Below, piece by piece: positions 11,330-24,509 of a DNA stretch of 64,000 nucleotides; position 1 is the stretch's first letter, and each line of letters opens with the position of its first letter. The stretch lies in the NCBI GenBank assembly GCA_905116865.2, contig CAJHNH020008453.1, forward strand, positions 1-64,000, given 5' to 3'. Below the pieces are notes generated by a model. That model was not told where the DNA came from. It ran no database searches and saw only the letters and a program-made list of their open reading frames with translations. The translations under genes and the position numbers were made by a program. This DNA is from Candidula unifasciata (lineage: Eukaryota > Mollusca > Gastropoda > Stylommatophora > Geomitridae).

Positions 11330-11900
11330 GCTTCTTTTCTTTCTTTCCTTTCCTTTCTTTTCTTTCTTTTCTTTCTTTCCTTTCCTTTCTTTCTTTCCTT
11401 TCCTTTCTTTCGTTCCTTTTCTTTCTTTCGTTCCTTTCCTTTGTTTCTCTCTTTTCCTTTTTTTCTTTCCTTTCCTTTCTTTCCTTTTCTTGCCTTTTTT
11501 TTTCTTTTCTTTCTTTCCTTGCTTTCCTTCTCCTTCTTTCCTTCTTCTCCTTCTTTCCTTCTTCTCCTTCTTTTCTTATCCTCATTCTTTCCTTCTCCTA
11601 CTCCCTTCTTTCTCCTCCTCCTTTTCTTCTCCTCCTTTCCTCCGCGTCCTCTTACTCCTTCTCCTTCCCCTTCTTCTTCTTCTTTTTCGTCGCCTTCTTC
11701 CTCGTCTTCTTCTTCTTCTTCTTCTTCTTCTTCTTCTTCTTTTCTTCTTCTTCTTCTTCTTCTTCTTCTTCTTCTTCTTCTTCTTCTTCTTCTTCTTCTT
11801 CTTCTTCTTCTTCTTCTTCTTCTTCTTCTTCTTCTTCTTCTTCTTTCTTCTTCTTCTTCTTCTTCTTCTTCTTCTTCTTCTTCTTCTTCCTCTGCTGCTG
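11330..11900 (+). repeat. Polypyrimidine tract, (CTTT)n grading into (TTC)n
   Basis: About 570 bases almost free of purines on the plus strand; (TTC)n is nearly perfect from 11705 to 11890. Open frames on both strands are homopolymeric artefacts. Confidence 0.97.
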
Positions 11901-11940
11901 CTTCTTTGTCTTTTTGTTTTCTCGAAATGAATGAGGTCCA

Positions 11941-12553
11941 GAAGCCACACTAGACAGGCGTCAAATTTGATTGCTGTCAGAAAGAGGTGTAGAAACAGCA
12001 ACGCAAACATGTTAAAACTGGAATAATTTTTAAAAAATCGATTTAGAGGGTTTGGTGATCATCAGAGGAACATCGCAAATAACATCTGAGATTATAAAAC
12101 ACCATATAAGCATGACTGGTTTCTAAACAGTCCAGCTGGGTAGATTACACTAGCTGCTGAATAAGTAAGATAAACAGAGTAACTTACAACAATAACAGTC
12201 AGGGACTGAACCTAGAAAACGAGGTGCCGTTACTCACAACAGTGTGTCAAAGAGGTTCAGTATACACCACAAAGTGTTAAATGCAGTAGCGTTGACACAA
12301 AATGATGCCTCAAAATGTGAAGGTACTGCGTTCTGTTGCGTACGAAAGACAAAACAGCACTGAAAAAAAAAACACAATGTGTGTTGTTCGTATGAGAGAC
12401 CGAGTTTCTTTCAGGCAGACTGTGACGACAGCGACGTTTTGCGAAGGACCTGCTACATGATAATATACAGTACATATTGATTAGTTTCGTACCTGACACA
12501 TTTCTTACATTGTGACACATTTCTAAGTATATCATTATCACGTAGAAGGTCTT
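11941..12553. other. No recognisable feature
   Basis: Nothing assigned on either strand. Confidence 0.4.
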
Positions 12554-12554
12554 T

Positions 12555-12860
12555 TGCACAATGTCGCTCTAATCACAGTCTATCAAGCCAGTTCTCCCGC
12601 CTCATGTACTTTCATTCTCAAGGAGTCACTTATATCCTGTGCCCATCTTCGTTTCGGTCGGCCCCTGCCCCTCCTTCCTGTATTTCTCCTCTTCTTTATC
12701 CAAGATACTTTGGGATCTTTCTATAGCATTTCAGCTCAAAAGACCCTATTCTCTTTCTTAAAGACTGTGAGATAATCCACGACTCACATCCCTATGTTGC
12801 TACAGGGAAGATGCATGCTCTCAAAATTCTAATTTTGATTTCCTTGCTGGTGCTAAATCA
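12555..12860 (-). mobile_element. LINE 3' end, family L1a (same as 39060, 46005, 49868)
   Basis: Shares gttctcccgcctcatg.actttca.., caaggagtcacttatatcctg and the gcccctgcccctccttcct block with 39120-39230. It is the noncoding-strand view of a C-terminal ...GR.RP..RW.QDISDSL motif. Confidence 0.75.
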
Positions 12861-12885
12861 TAGACAGATATAAAGTACGCAATGG

Positions 12886-12891
12886 TTTATT
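12886..12891 (-). promoter_or_regulatory. Possible polyadenylation signal
   Basis: Minus-strand AATAAA, the nearest canonical hexamer downstream of the STRA6-like stop (about 360 bases). A family G repeat and a LINE fragment lie around it, so the 3' end of the transcript could differ. Confidence 0.25.
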
Positions 12892-13017
12892 TCGCCAATT
12901 AGCTCTTTTATGGACACTTCTAAATTTGACAAGATAGGTATGTAAATGCCGCGAGGTATTCCAGAAGTAGAGAAGTTACTAACATTTTTACCCATGTGGG
13001 TCGAACTTTTCCCTTTT

Positions 13018-13180
13018 ATGAAGCCTTACCCTGGTTGTTGCCAGGGCCCCAGTATAACGTAACGGTTGAACAGGATTTCTGGGACCTCTCCACGGGTGAT
13101 CCTCATCCGAATAGTGGCAGCTGTGTCATGGGGTGTTTATCGCTCGGTGTGACGTGCTGGTAGGGTGAAAAGTCAGTCAG
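13018..13180 (+). mobile_element. Family G interspersed repeat
   Basis: Starts gaagccttaccctggttgtt and holds gggacctctccacgg, gatcctcatcc and ggtgtttatcgctcggtgtg. Lies 3' of the STRA6-like stop codon, probably in the 3' untranslated region. Confidence 0.8.
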
Positions 13181-13249
13181 TCCGGGAATAGAGAAAAAAG
13201 AAAGAAGAAGTGTATAGAGAAAATCTGTGTCTTTGGAAAATTGACACTG

Positions 13250-13636
13250 CTAAACAAAATCATGCTTTATATACAATTGCAATGTATAATCATTCAATTC
13301 TTGCAAACCATTCTCAGGCACTGCTAAATTTTGGCAGCCACTCCTGTTTTTCAATTTTCGGAACATATTACATTTTCTTGATCCATTTTTGTTAAGTTCA
13401 TTTGTGATTTTGAGCTTCTTCTTGCTGCCCAACATGGACCTTATTGCAACCACACCATTGTGTGGGTTCGGAGCTGCGTAATCTCTCATCGCCTCCTCCT
13501 CCCTCAGTTTGTTTCTTTCTCTCTGAGCTTTCACCAGATCGAAGTCTGTGATCGGCTTGTCGCTGATTGGGATTCTGATGCCTTCTAGCCTTGCCATCCT
13601 GATAGATTGTATGAAACCTTTTCTGTAGATTCTTAC
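13250..13636 (-). CDS. STRA6-like terminal coding exon (cytoplasmic C-terminus)
   Basis: Acceptor cttgcag at 13637, stop TAG at 13250-13252, 128 codons. Starts [19 protein letters not shown], resembling the human C-terminal ..LQVFRKTALLG.. position, then [19 protein letters not shown] and a highly charged [15 protein letters not shown] stretch, and ends with a polar, lysine/asparagine-rich tail. It is longer than the human tail. The frame was chosen by protein-like composition; it needs phase 0 at entry, whereas exon 13 leaves phase 1. The sister frame gives a low-complexity product and is less likely. Confidence 0.7.
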   Translation of the reverse strand, partial: VRIYRKGFIQSIRMARLEGIRIPISDKPITDFDLVKAQRERNKLREEEAMRDYAAPNPHNGVVAIRSMLGSKKKLKITNELNKNGSRKCNMFRKLKNRSGCQNLAVPENGLQELNDYTLQLYIKHDFV

Positions 13637-16600
13637 CTGCAAGATGAATGAAAGTAGGTTTTGAAAGGGCCATAACTTACAACAACAACTGCAACAAATG
13701 CTAATTACTGCCCTTATGATACTACTTTTGCAGTGATAGCTGGGGGGGGGGGGAAGGAGGGGGGAGGGGTTTGAGCCTGAGAATGCATGGCTGCATGGCT
13801 AGTGCTGTCGCCACGACTATGCAGATGAGGTTTTTTATGTTGCCCCTGACAGAACAAAAATCCCAAGCCTTACTGAGGATTCGAATCCGGGTCTCCCGCT
13901 TGAGAGCACAGCGTCCTAAACGTTCGACAGCCGCTTCTCCAACCGCCACAACAAAGGGTAAAATTTATCACATACCCTTCATTGTCGGCGGCTATGGCTT
14001 AGGCGTTGCGAACGCGCGCCGTAAAGCCGGGGTCAGGGTTTGATCCCAGGCGTGGGTTATTTTGCAGCAGAACGTCCTGTGGTTTCGACAGTGGTACCGA
14101 AAGCTGACCGTTTAGCAGCAATGGCAAACTACTGAACGTCAAACTGTGCCTTGAAAAACCACAACAGGCAAACAATGCTGGGGTTGGTTCAGCAGCGACC
14201 TGTAAACGATACGTAACTAACAAACCCACTCACAACAGTTGTTTTCAACCTGGTGGCACCCCCCCCCCCCCTTTTTCCCTACGGGGAACGAGGCGCCACG
14301 ATTGTACAAGGAAGGCATCAAGCCCTCTTTGAAACTGTCCATCTGTAATGTGATAATATGTTACACTGATGCCCCCCCCCCCCCCCCCTCTCCCTTTCTC
14401 TTTTCCAGTTTAATCAAATACAAGCAGGGTATAGGTGACGAACCAGTTAAACCTGGCAGCGACGTTCACTGGTCTGTGTGACTGTTTATCTACATTGCCT
14501 GGCAACAGAAACAGCGATTTACACACACACACAAAAGAAATTATGTGGGGAACTTGAAACTTGCGTGATAAACACATGATTGATTTACCTTATACTTCTG
14601 TTAGTAAGATGTGGAGTGTGAGATGGTGATTTTTTTTTCCCTGTGTGGGTTCCGGTATCCCATTAGGGAAAACAATAAAAGTAAGAAAACAAAAAGACCC
14701 ATTATCTACGAAAAAAAGTATGTCGTAAAAGTCGACTAACTGGGAGCTTCTTTTGAAGTCGGAGTACCTCTGCCTTGGAGGCATATAATCAAAGGTCCGG
14801 CTCCGTAAGGACCCGAACCCACGAACTTCCGATCCGCAGGCCAGACTCTTGCCCTTACACTACGGCGACTCCCTTCAAGGTTATAACCTTTTATTACACT
14901 GTCTTCATACGGAAGGTTTTAAGTTTCAGTCCGCATCAAGATGGATTTGTATATATAACCTGATTTAGAAAAGTGCGTCTAGCTGTATATGCAGATGCGG
15001 TCATTGGTCTGTAATGATAAAGAGCAAATTATGATGATGACCGATAATGAGCAAATTATGATGATGACCGATAATGAGCAAATCAAGATGATGACCGATA
15101 CAGAGCAAATTGCAATGAGGATTGATAATGAGCAAATTATGATGATGACCGATAATGAGCAAATTATGATGATGACTGATAATGAGCAAATTATGATGAT
15201 GACTGATACAGAGCAAATTGTGATGAGGAATGATAATGAGTAAAATATGATGATGACCGATAATGAGCAAATTATGATGATGACTGATACAGAGCAAATT
15301 ACGATGAAAACTGATCATGAGCAAATTGTGATGATACCGATTGTAGCACAGCTCTGTTCTTTGTGTGCGTTGATGTCACACCCATGTTCGTCTTTAGTTT
15401 GATACAGAAGTAGTCAATTGAAGAACATAGACGAGGAGAAAGATGGTCGTGTCGATAGTGGTGATGATGATAATCTCTCTTACCAATGCATGCTTCTCAT
15501 GTCACAGATGCTTGAATAATAACATGTTTGGAAACAACTTTTCTGTTATGTACTGCCTTTATTGTGATACCTCAGTAATATCACAAATAATATCAATGCA
15601 ATTTTGAATAGCCTCTGTTTTAACTTTATTTTTACTCTTGATGTCGCGTTGTGTTCTTCATCTCAAATTACTTTATTAACTCGTTCTAGTGTCTGTAACT
15701 GCCACCTTGCTTTTAACTATTTGAGTCCCAAGGAATGCACCGTACGTTCATAGGTTCCTATCCAGAAGCCCAATGAACGCGATTTGCCGATTTTACCTCC
15801 TTGGGCCTCTGATGCTAAACCCCCTGGGACTTAAAGAGTTACGGCTGTCTGGTGTTAACAGTTTGATCGTCGACTCTAATATCTTGGTAATATTTCTACT
15901 GAATGAGTCTGTTAACCATGAATCCATGTATCTTGACTATTGTCTCTGTAGCCCGATGTATCGTTCATGTCTTCTTTCTTGTGACTGTCTTCGAGGGTCC
16001 ATGTGACTGGTTTCTCTGCTTCTAAGTCTCGACGACTCAACGTTCTTGTCTGCAAGTGTCCATATTACTAGTCCCTCCTATTCCAAGTCTCGATGAATGA
16101 AGGTTACCCAAGTGGTTTCCTACCCACTATTTATACTGAGATGCTCAAATGCGTGGTATGTGTTTTTCTACTCACGGACTGCTTAGGGAATATTCTTTAA
16201 TGCTAAAACTTGTTTACCATATGCGCTTTCACCGTGGGATTTTCTAATTGCATCTCTATTGAATCAGATAACTCTGCACCAAAATACGTCAATTAAATTG
16301 ACAGTTGGCTTTCTGGGGTCAAGATTGTCTCTATTTGATATGGCACATTACCAAATTGTACACCAAATACTAATTTAAGATTATTCATTTGCAAATATCT
16401 TTCTGCACGTGATGGTTCTAGAAAGGGATTGTCACGGTTGCTAAGACCTGTTGATTTCTGTCCCTTCAACCAATAAGCAATACCCTAGCTACTAACAAAC
16501 AAGAAATAATAACTTCTGGTTACACGATAATGGGTAATTATAATGATAACTGATAATGAGCAAATTATAATAACTGATGATGAGCAAATTATGATGATGA

Positions 16601-17559
16601 CTGATAAATAGCAAATTATGATGATGACTGATACAGAGAAAATTATCATGAATATGGTTGTGGTGTAGCGGCTAGAAGTTCGCCTGCGAAATCAATGGTC
16701 GTGGGTTCAGACCCTGACAGAGCCGGAATATTTTTTTTCCCGAAAGATGACTTTGACTGCCATGTTGACCCAGCCCTAAATGGGTACCAGGCAAAGTCCT
16801 TGGAAGTAAATGTGGTCGGTGTGCTGCCACAAAACCTACGGAGTGCCGATTAGTTTATAAAGTATAGGTCTAGCCCTATATGCCCAGAACGTCTGAATGT
16901 GTGGAAAAGAGTGCTTCCCTTTTTTTAACTTATTCTGATTACCGATAATGAGTAGATCACGCTGATGACTGATTATGAGTTGATGATGATTGACAATAAG
17001 TAGAACAAAAATCCGTACTTACATTCCTTAATGGCTTCATCTCCATCAACTGATACTGCCAAATTAAACGCTTCAAACTGCTTTTCTGCAATCGTGTTCT
17101 TGTTTCTCTCTCTGCTCAATGCGGTCAGAATTCGGATAAATATAATAGCCACCGGGTGTGTATGGGCTGCCTCCATGTGAATATAGCCCTGATATGCTGT
17201 GAAACCTGGCCAAATGCAAGAAAACATAATTTAACGCATACAAATCTAGGGTAGGTTTAGAGGTCAGAAATGTAATTTTTCTTTTATCGTGAATCCTTGA
17301 GGGTCTTCTTTATAACTAGGGAGTTTGTACTTTATGCGACGGAATAATCCAGCGGTTAGACTTGTTATGGGGAGAGACCGCGCCCTAAGAGATAAAATCC
17401 AAGAGGAATGAAATAAATCATCATTTCTTTAGCATACACAAAAACTTAGACCATACCCAACCAGGGCTCCCGAAATATAGTTATAAATATTACCAAATCG
17501 TTTTTGAAAAAGTATCCACCGTTAAAACGTATTTACACATACATATACACACACATACA

Positions 17560-17614
<55 letters not shown>

Positions 17615-20600
17615 AGAAACAACAGAGAAAGTCCCTACCTGGATCAAAGAATTCAAACTTTCTAGGCAGTGTACTGTTATCCAGCCTGGCCAGGAAGATT
17701 AACCCTACAGCCACCGCCTTGAAGATTCTCATAACACATGAGAAAATGCCCAGGAATATGTTGTAGAAGAACATGAAGTAGGCAAACACGAAGTAGAAAC
17801 GTCTGAATAGAAACATATATAAATTTACATTAAATGAAAGTAATTTTTAAGTTTAGGGAATACAGAGTTTATGACCAGGACGAGGGCTGATTTTTTGCAT
17901 GTTCGCTTTCAATTGCCCACGTTCAGTCGCTCTCTTGGGAGCTAGCGTCGTCCTAGTCAGTCTTCTTTATCATCAACATTCCGAGCCCTTGAGCTTAATT
18001 GCTGTAGATATCACCCACCTCCATTCATTTCTCTAGTTGGCTTTCTCGTTCCAGTTGGGGTCAACAAGTGTTTGTAGATCTTCTGGGTATTTTCTCTCCA
18101 TCGTCTTCTTGGTCTGCCTTGTGGTCTGCGACCAATGGGCTCTCTTGTGTGCACAGTTTTTACCTCTCTGTCATCAGTCATTCTTTCAGTATGCCGTAGC
18201 CATTTCAGTCTATCAGTTCTCGTAATGCCAGTGCTCACTGGTGATTCAAATAGATTACTAATTTCGTTGTTGCCTTGTACTATCCATTCTCCACTGTTTG
18301 ATTCGTTGATGGATCCAAAGATTTATCGCGAAATTTCTCCGTTTTCGAAAATTTGTAAAAATGCTTCATCTGTTTTAGTTGTGCTCCAAGTTTTAGAGCC
18401 ATATAAAACGACTGGTCTTATCAACGTTTTATATTTTTTAATCTTGGTGTTCAAGATAGAGATTCTGACTTTGGCAAATGATGAAGAGAATAACATACTT
18501 TATTTCCAAATTGTATTCTAGATTGTATTTCTTCTCTAGAGCAGTTGAAGTTTGCACCCAAGTACTTATATGTTACCGTTCGTGTGTTTTTTTTTTTTTT
18601 TTTTACATTTTTCTTTTAATTTTATGTTATCGACTTGTATGTGGCCAGAGTTTATATTCTTTCATTTCTTGTTATTATCATGTATTCTGTCTTATTATGA
18701 TTGATAACTAGTCCCGTTTTGGGAGCTGCTTCTTTTCAGAGAGTCATTGTTTTTACAGTCTCTAGTTTATTTTCTCTAACGATATCAATGTCATCTGCAT
18801 AACCAAATATTCTTGTAGTTCGTCTGTGTCAATATCGGTTATAATTATGACAACAAACTGTGTTGCTATTTCATTGCCTAATGTTTGGTGCTAGTATTTC
18901 ATGTCTTCCGTATCGATCTGGCCGGGCAAGTCGTGTCTGCCTCATTGTGATCTTGGATCCGATCAGGTGATGTGTTCCTTATTCTGCCATCCGTTGGTGG
19001 TGTTACTGCGATGATGATGTCTCGTGAGCTCTTCATGTTGATATTGCTCTTCTAGTTCTTTGTGTTGTTTCGACGGTAGGACAGGACACAGGCAGTGAAT
19101 CGGCGCGAGCCAGACCGTCTGCATAAGACTGGTCAAAGCCAATCTACACCTCTTCGCGGACATTATAGAAACAGGTTCCTAAACGGGGGACTGGCCATTG
19201 TAGGGAGGATCGACGTTTCTTTCGAAGTCAGAGTGCATCTACCTAAGAGGCGAAGAAGCAACAGTCTTATACAAAAAAGCCACATCTGTCAAATGGATGT
19301 GCACAGCAAACTCAACTTCGTCAACAAGACCAAAGTCCAGAAGAGGACGAATGACCAGAACTTACCTTCAGTATGTAACCTCGGTGAACGCTAAGAAGAA
19401 GAAGAGGGCGGTTTGGGAGCTACGGTAGAGCAAAAGCAAGACGCTTGCCAGTCTTGAGTTCGAATCTGTGTCGAGGCGGACACTTTTATTATTTCCCTTG
19501 GCTCCTGGGTGGACCCAGTATTCTTCTTTTTTTTTTCTTTAAGATATGCTATTCTTCCACTTGTATTGCTGATTACAGTATTCTGTGAATCCTCAGAAAC
19601 GAAGTGCATCGGCTTTCACGGCAGGAACCAAAGCAAAGGGTCATCAAAGAAGAAAGCGGAGCTTTTGCTTCTCCCACAAGCAGATTGGCAGTGGAGTTAA
19701 TGCTGTGACAAAAACCCTAGAATGGCTGAAAACTAGGGAATTCCCCAATATATGTTTGCGCAACGACCCAAAGAGCATGCTACAGACGACGCACGGGAGC
19801 AGTGGCGGCATATGATACAGCACGCCGTTTCAGAAAACCACTTTCAATTTGTTTTCACAAGAGACGCTGATGTAAAAGACGGTGAGAAGCTGATGCTCAG
19901 GCTGGCAGTGCCACTGTCAGAAATAGGCTATCTATGGACAGGAGAGATTTCATCCATGCCATACCAGAGCCTAACCGCTGTGAGACTTTCAGTTCTGTGG
20001 AAAATCATTTTTCACTGAATAGACTGCATACCCTGGGTGTACCAATTGGAGCTGCGAGATAGGAAAACTCCACGGGAGCCACGTATCAACTAGAGCCAGT
20101 TAGGAGTTGATAGTCTAAAATACTTGGAGACATACTGAGGAGGAGATCGGAGCACTTATGGTCAAGTCCGAGGTGCCATTAAGATGGTCATTAAAAGGAA
20201 CCCTGGACAGTGAACAATGCTGAATACCTACCTGTCTCCAACTTTTCCCCAGATTTGCTTTCAAAGGATTATGATAGACAACTTAACATATATTTATTGG
20301 CATAAAAGGCCAAAGAACACACCAGATAGCATAAAAATCATAAGTTATAGTTACCATACCATCTTTTGTATAAGAGTGATATATCTCTTACTCATCATCA
20401 TCATTATCATAAACTACTTCTACCGCTAAGCGTAGTAGGAAGAAATAATTTGCTATCCAGTGCACGTTGCCACTGGCTATTGTCATGCCGTGAAGGCATA
20501 GAGTGTCTTTAATGGTGTTGATCCATTTTTTTCGAGGCCGCCCTCTGGGCCTGTATCTAATCTTCTGAGATGTATTGCCTGTGATAGTATTTGATCTTGC

Positions 20601-22689
20601 TGCATTCTTATGACATGGCCAAACCACTTGATCTGCTGTTTCTCGATGAATCTAGTACAAGGTGTCGTTTCCATACTTTGAAATTGTTGCGTATTAAATT
20701 CACTGGGCTGGTCACAGGCGTGATTGCCTATGCCAATCGTTAGTCACAGGATGATGAGGGTAACAGAGACGTGGGCAAAAGGGGTCCATGTGGCTTGAGG
20801 TGAGAGACGAGTGCAATGGTCCACGAGGTGCACACAGTCGTGAAAGAGGTGTTGCTGGAGATTCTCTACTAAAAGTGGTTTGTACGCACTTAGCGAGAAC
20901 CATGAGAGGCCCGGAGCGCGGAGCCTCTCAGCCAGTCCGATTGGGACGCATGTTCAGTTGACTGTGCATTTTAAGCAGTAATTATGTGTATCATTTTAGT
21001 TCAGTAAAAGTTTACCTTAGGCTTTAGAATTTGGTGTATGAGTCGAAATGCTCCCGTTGTGCGGACTTTGTAGAGACAAGGCGTTGAGAGCTCAACATGT
21101 TTTTTGCCACAATGATCGACAGAAGTCGGGCGGTGAATTGTGGAGGAATTGCGAGAACGGGATAGTGTCGTGCCTCGTGAAGATTCTCATTCGACTATGC
21201 ATCGACAGACGTTGTGCCTGGTGTAGAGTCTCTAATGAGTTATCGTGTATTGGTTATTGGTGACCCAAAGTGTGGGCACATAACTTCAGTGTTCGTTAAG
21301 GCTACTTTTGACCACAAGAGTGGGCCAGGAGGCCGAAGGCGTATGTTGTGGACTCACGTCGAGTCGAGTCTAGGTGTTCCCTTTCAGTGCCTTGGAAGCA
21401 TATTATAATATATAATATAGGTAGAGAATTTAATGGACAGACGTCCTGTATCACCAGTTCATGCTCATCGTCATTCTGTGTTGCGTCCCAATAAATAGAC
21501 TGATGCACGATTAAAGAAATGGCTTTTTCCGTTATGTTGAGGTTATTGGCTGCGGACTGTTGTCGGTGTTAGTATTATGATCTGACTATGAGAACTGTGT
21601 TAACGTAGTACTTCCAGGTATGGAACCATATTAGTCGCCAGGAGGTTGGCTTGGGGGAACTTTTGCCTATATGGTTTGTTGCATATCCTTTACAGAACCT
21701 TGCAGAACCAACCCCAGCACCCCCTGGCTGTTGTGTAGTTTCTCTAGGCAAATTTACGTCCAGTAGTTTGCCATTGCTTCCTGGAGGGTCGGCCCACGAT
21801 ACCACTGTCGATACCACTGCAAGGCGCATGGCCTTCGGCTGGGATCGAACCCGGCACCCCGGCATTACAAAGCGTTCGCATCGACTTAGCCACAGAGCCG
21901 ACTTTGCCTATATGTCTGAGGCATAATCAGTCACCTTTTAGACACTGGTTAAGGAAGCGATACACACCTGCTTATCGCTACGCAACAGATATGTCTGTTA
22001 CGATTTAATACTAATACTGCCCCTGATTTTATCTGGTACTACATGTTTGAAATAGAATAAAACAATTTCTGGTTTTTGGTTGTCTCGCTGTTTACTATGA
22101 TATTCATGGGGTGACCATCAATATCTTCAGTCTAAATACTTTATTCTTACAATTTGGTCTAAGCACTTTAATTTAAATATTTTAGCTAAAAACTTGAAAA
22201 ACTTTAATCTAAGCCTTTCACCCGAACAATTTAACTTTAACAATGTAATCATAAAATTGCAATATTAAAAGTTTGAATCTAAAAATGGATGTCTGAAAGC
22301 TTTATTTTAAATTTACTAATCTCAAACTATATATTTTACATAACAATAACTCTAGCATATGCTAGGTGTTTCGTCCTTTTTAGGACGAAATTTTTTGTTA
22401 TTTGAAGCCCCACCCTGGCTTTTGCCAGGGGCCGCAATATAGGCAGGCCATCATTATGGCCAAATGTCTGAACGCGGTTTCTGGGACCTCTCCACGGCGA
22501 TCCTCATCCACATGGTGGCACTTTGTGTCATCGGGTGTTTATCGCTTGTGTGATGTCCTGGTGGGGTAGAAAGTCAGTCAACTATATATTTAATTTAAAA
22601 GTTGTAACCCACCACCCACATATCCCCCCCCCCTTTTACTCCGTCCTCCCCTACCCCGTCCTCTCCCCCCTCCCCCCAACATTCCACCC

Positions 22690-22781
<92 letters not shown>

Positions 22782-24466
22782 TTTTTTTGTAAACCTAGCA
22801 ACACAAATACTGAAAAAGTACCTGTTATCAAGTCGTAAATGCTCTCCATTGTTCTGAAGAAATACATATTTGCTCAACAAGAACTGCAGCACAAAGATTG
22901 CAATAGCAAGGACCAAACCAGGCCTGCGGAAGAAAGAGGTTTATTTAAACAGCCAGAAGTGAAAAAAAAAAAAAAATTGGTTTTCAAATTAAAAATTAAA
23001 AAGACCCTTTTCCACGCCCCTTGTGTACACTGGGTATATTGTAAAAGATACATTATAGATACATAATGTAGATTTTAAGCTTAGGTACTTGGGTACCCTG
23101 ATCACATCAGATGGAAGATGTGTTAAAGAAGATAAATGTAGAATAACTCAAGCAAAGGCAGCATTTTATTTAAAAAAAAAGAATTTTTTTAAAAATTCGG
23201 ACACAATGTTTGTGTCCGCATTATTTAAAATGAAGAATATTTTATGCCGTCTTTAGACGAGAAAGAGAATTCTTAAAAGCTATATGCATCCTATCTTGAT
23301 ATTTGGAAGTGAATCATGGACAGTTGGTAAATTGGTGAAACCTTAATTGGAAGCTGCAGAGACGTGGTTTTATAGACGAATAATGAGAATACCATGGACA
23401 GATAAAAACGAGTAATGAAGATGTCTTGAAAGAAACGACACACGGAGAGAACTAATTGCCCACATCAGAAATAGACAACCTACATTATTTGGTCACGTGA
23501 TGAGAAGGAGAAAATTGGAGTACATAGTGACAGTAGGAAAGTTGGAGGGTAGGAGAGGCAAAGGGAGACTTAGAGAAACGATGCACGACAGTTTGACATC
23601 ATGACAAGGAGGGTCATCTGTGTCAGAGTTGATTGAAAGTATACTAGACAGAAGGTTGTGGATATACATGACTACTAACATCACACAGCATCAACGTTAA
23701 GAACAAAAATACACTTTTAAGACCTGCTGTCATTTGAAACCCACACACAGCTTAAAGATTTTAAGCCTTATTTCAAACTTTTGAAACCAGTACTTACGGT
23801 CTTAATACCCATCAAAGATGGAACCGTGTCAAAACTTACCACATGTGAAAAAAAAAGTCAAGGACCCTTTTCCAAGCCTTTATGCGTATAGGGCAAATAG
23901 GGCTAGTCTTATATTTTATAGACCAATCGGCACAAGATGGGTGATGTGGTCAGCATCACACCGGTCGCCTTTATTTCCCGGGACGGCATCCGGTACCCAC
24001 TCAAGGTTGGATCGACCTGGGAGCTAAGGTCATTTTTGAAAAAAAAAAAAGTCTGGCCCCGCCAGGAAGCGAACCCACGATTTTCCGATCCGCGGCGAGC
24101 GTACTAACCTCATTGTAGCTAATAAATTGCAGTCGCTTGACCATAATCCCAGTTCGACTCAGCCTCAAATGGGTACCATGTAATGTCAGGAGAAGTAAAG
24201 GTGACTGGGGTGATGTCGGCTCTATCGCCTATCGAGTACCGATTTATCTATGAAACAGATAGGTCTAGCCAGACATGCGTAAAAAGCAGTAATTACTGTA
24301 ATCTAAAAGTCACATGGACTTTTAGAGAGTGGAGTGAAAATATGTGGGGGACATGAAGTGAGTTAAACCATGGCCTACTCTATTACGGGCCACAGCTCTA
24401 GCCAAGTCACGTGACGTGCTTGGGAATACACATGTATCAAATGGTTGTGCGAGGAAACTATATATA

Positions 24467-24509
<43 letters not shown>

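Noticed and set aside
11317..12010. Long open frames on both strands (poly-Phe/Leu/Ser and poly-Lys/Arg/Glu)
   Set aside because: They come from the TTC/CTTT tract, which has no stop codons in most frames. The same applies to 34785-35468, 35627-35836 and 63415-63738.
13398..13636. Alternative frame of the terminal STRA6-like exon that would fit phase 1 of exon 13
   Set aside because: Its product is low-complexity ([15 protein letters not shown]) whereas the other frame is protein-like and continues the conserved tail start. Left as an open phase conflict.
15001..15324. Histidine-rich open frame across the 27-bp repeat
   Set aside because: The unit length is a multiple of three, so frames stay open by construction. 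No start context or splice support.
20712..21420. Possible host gene in the partly open stretch
   Set aside because: Short frames without conserved motifs, splice-supported borders or recognised homology.
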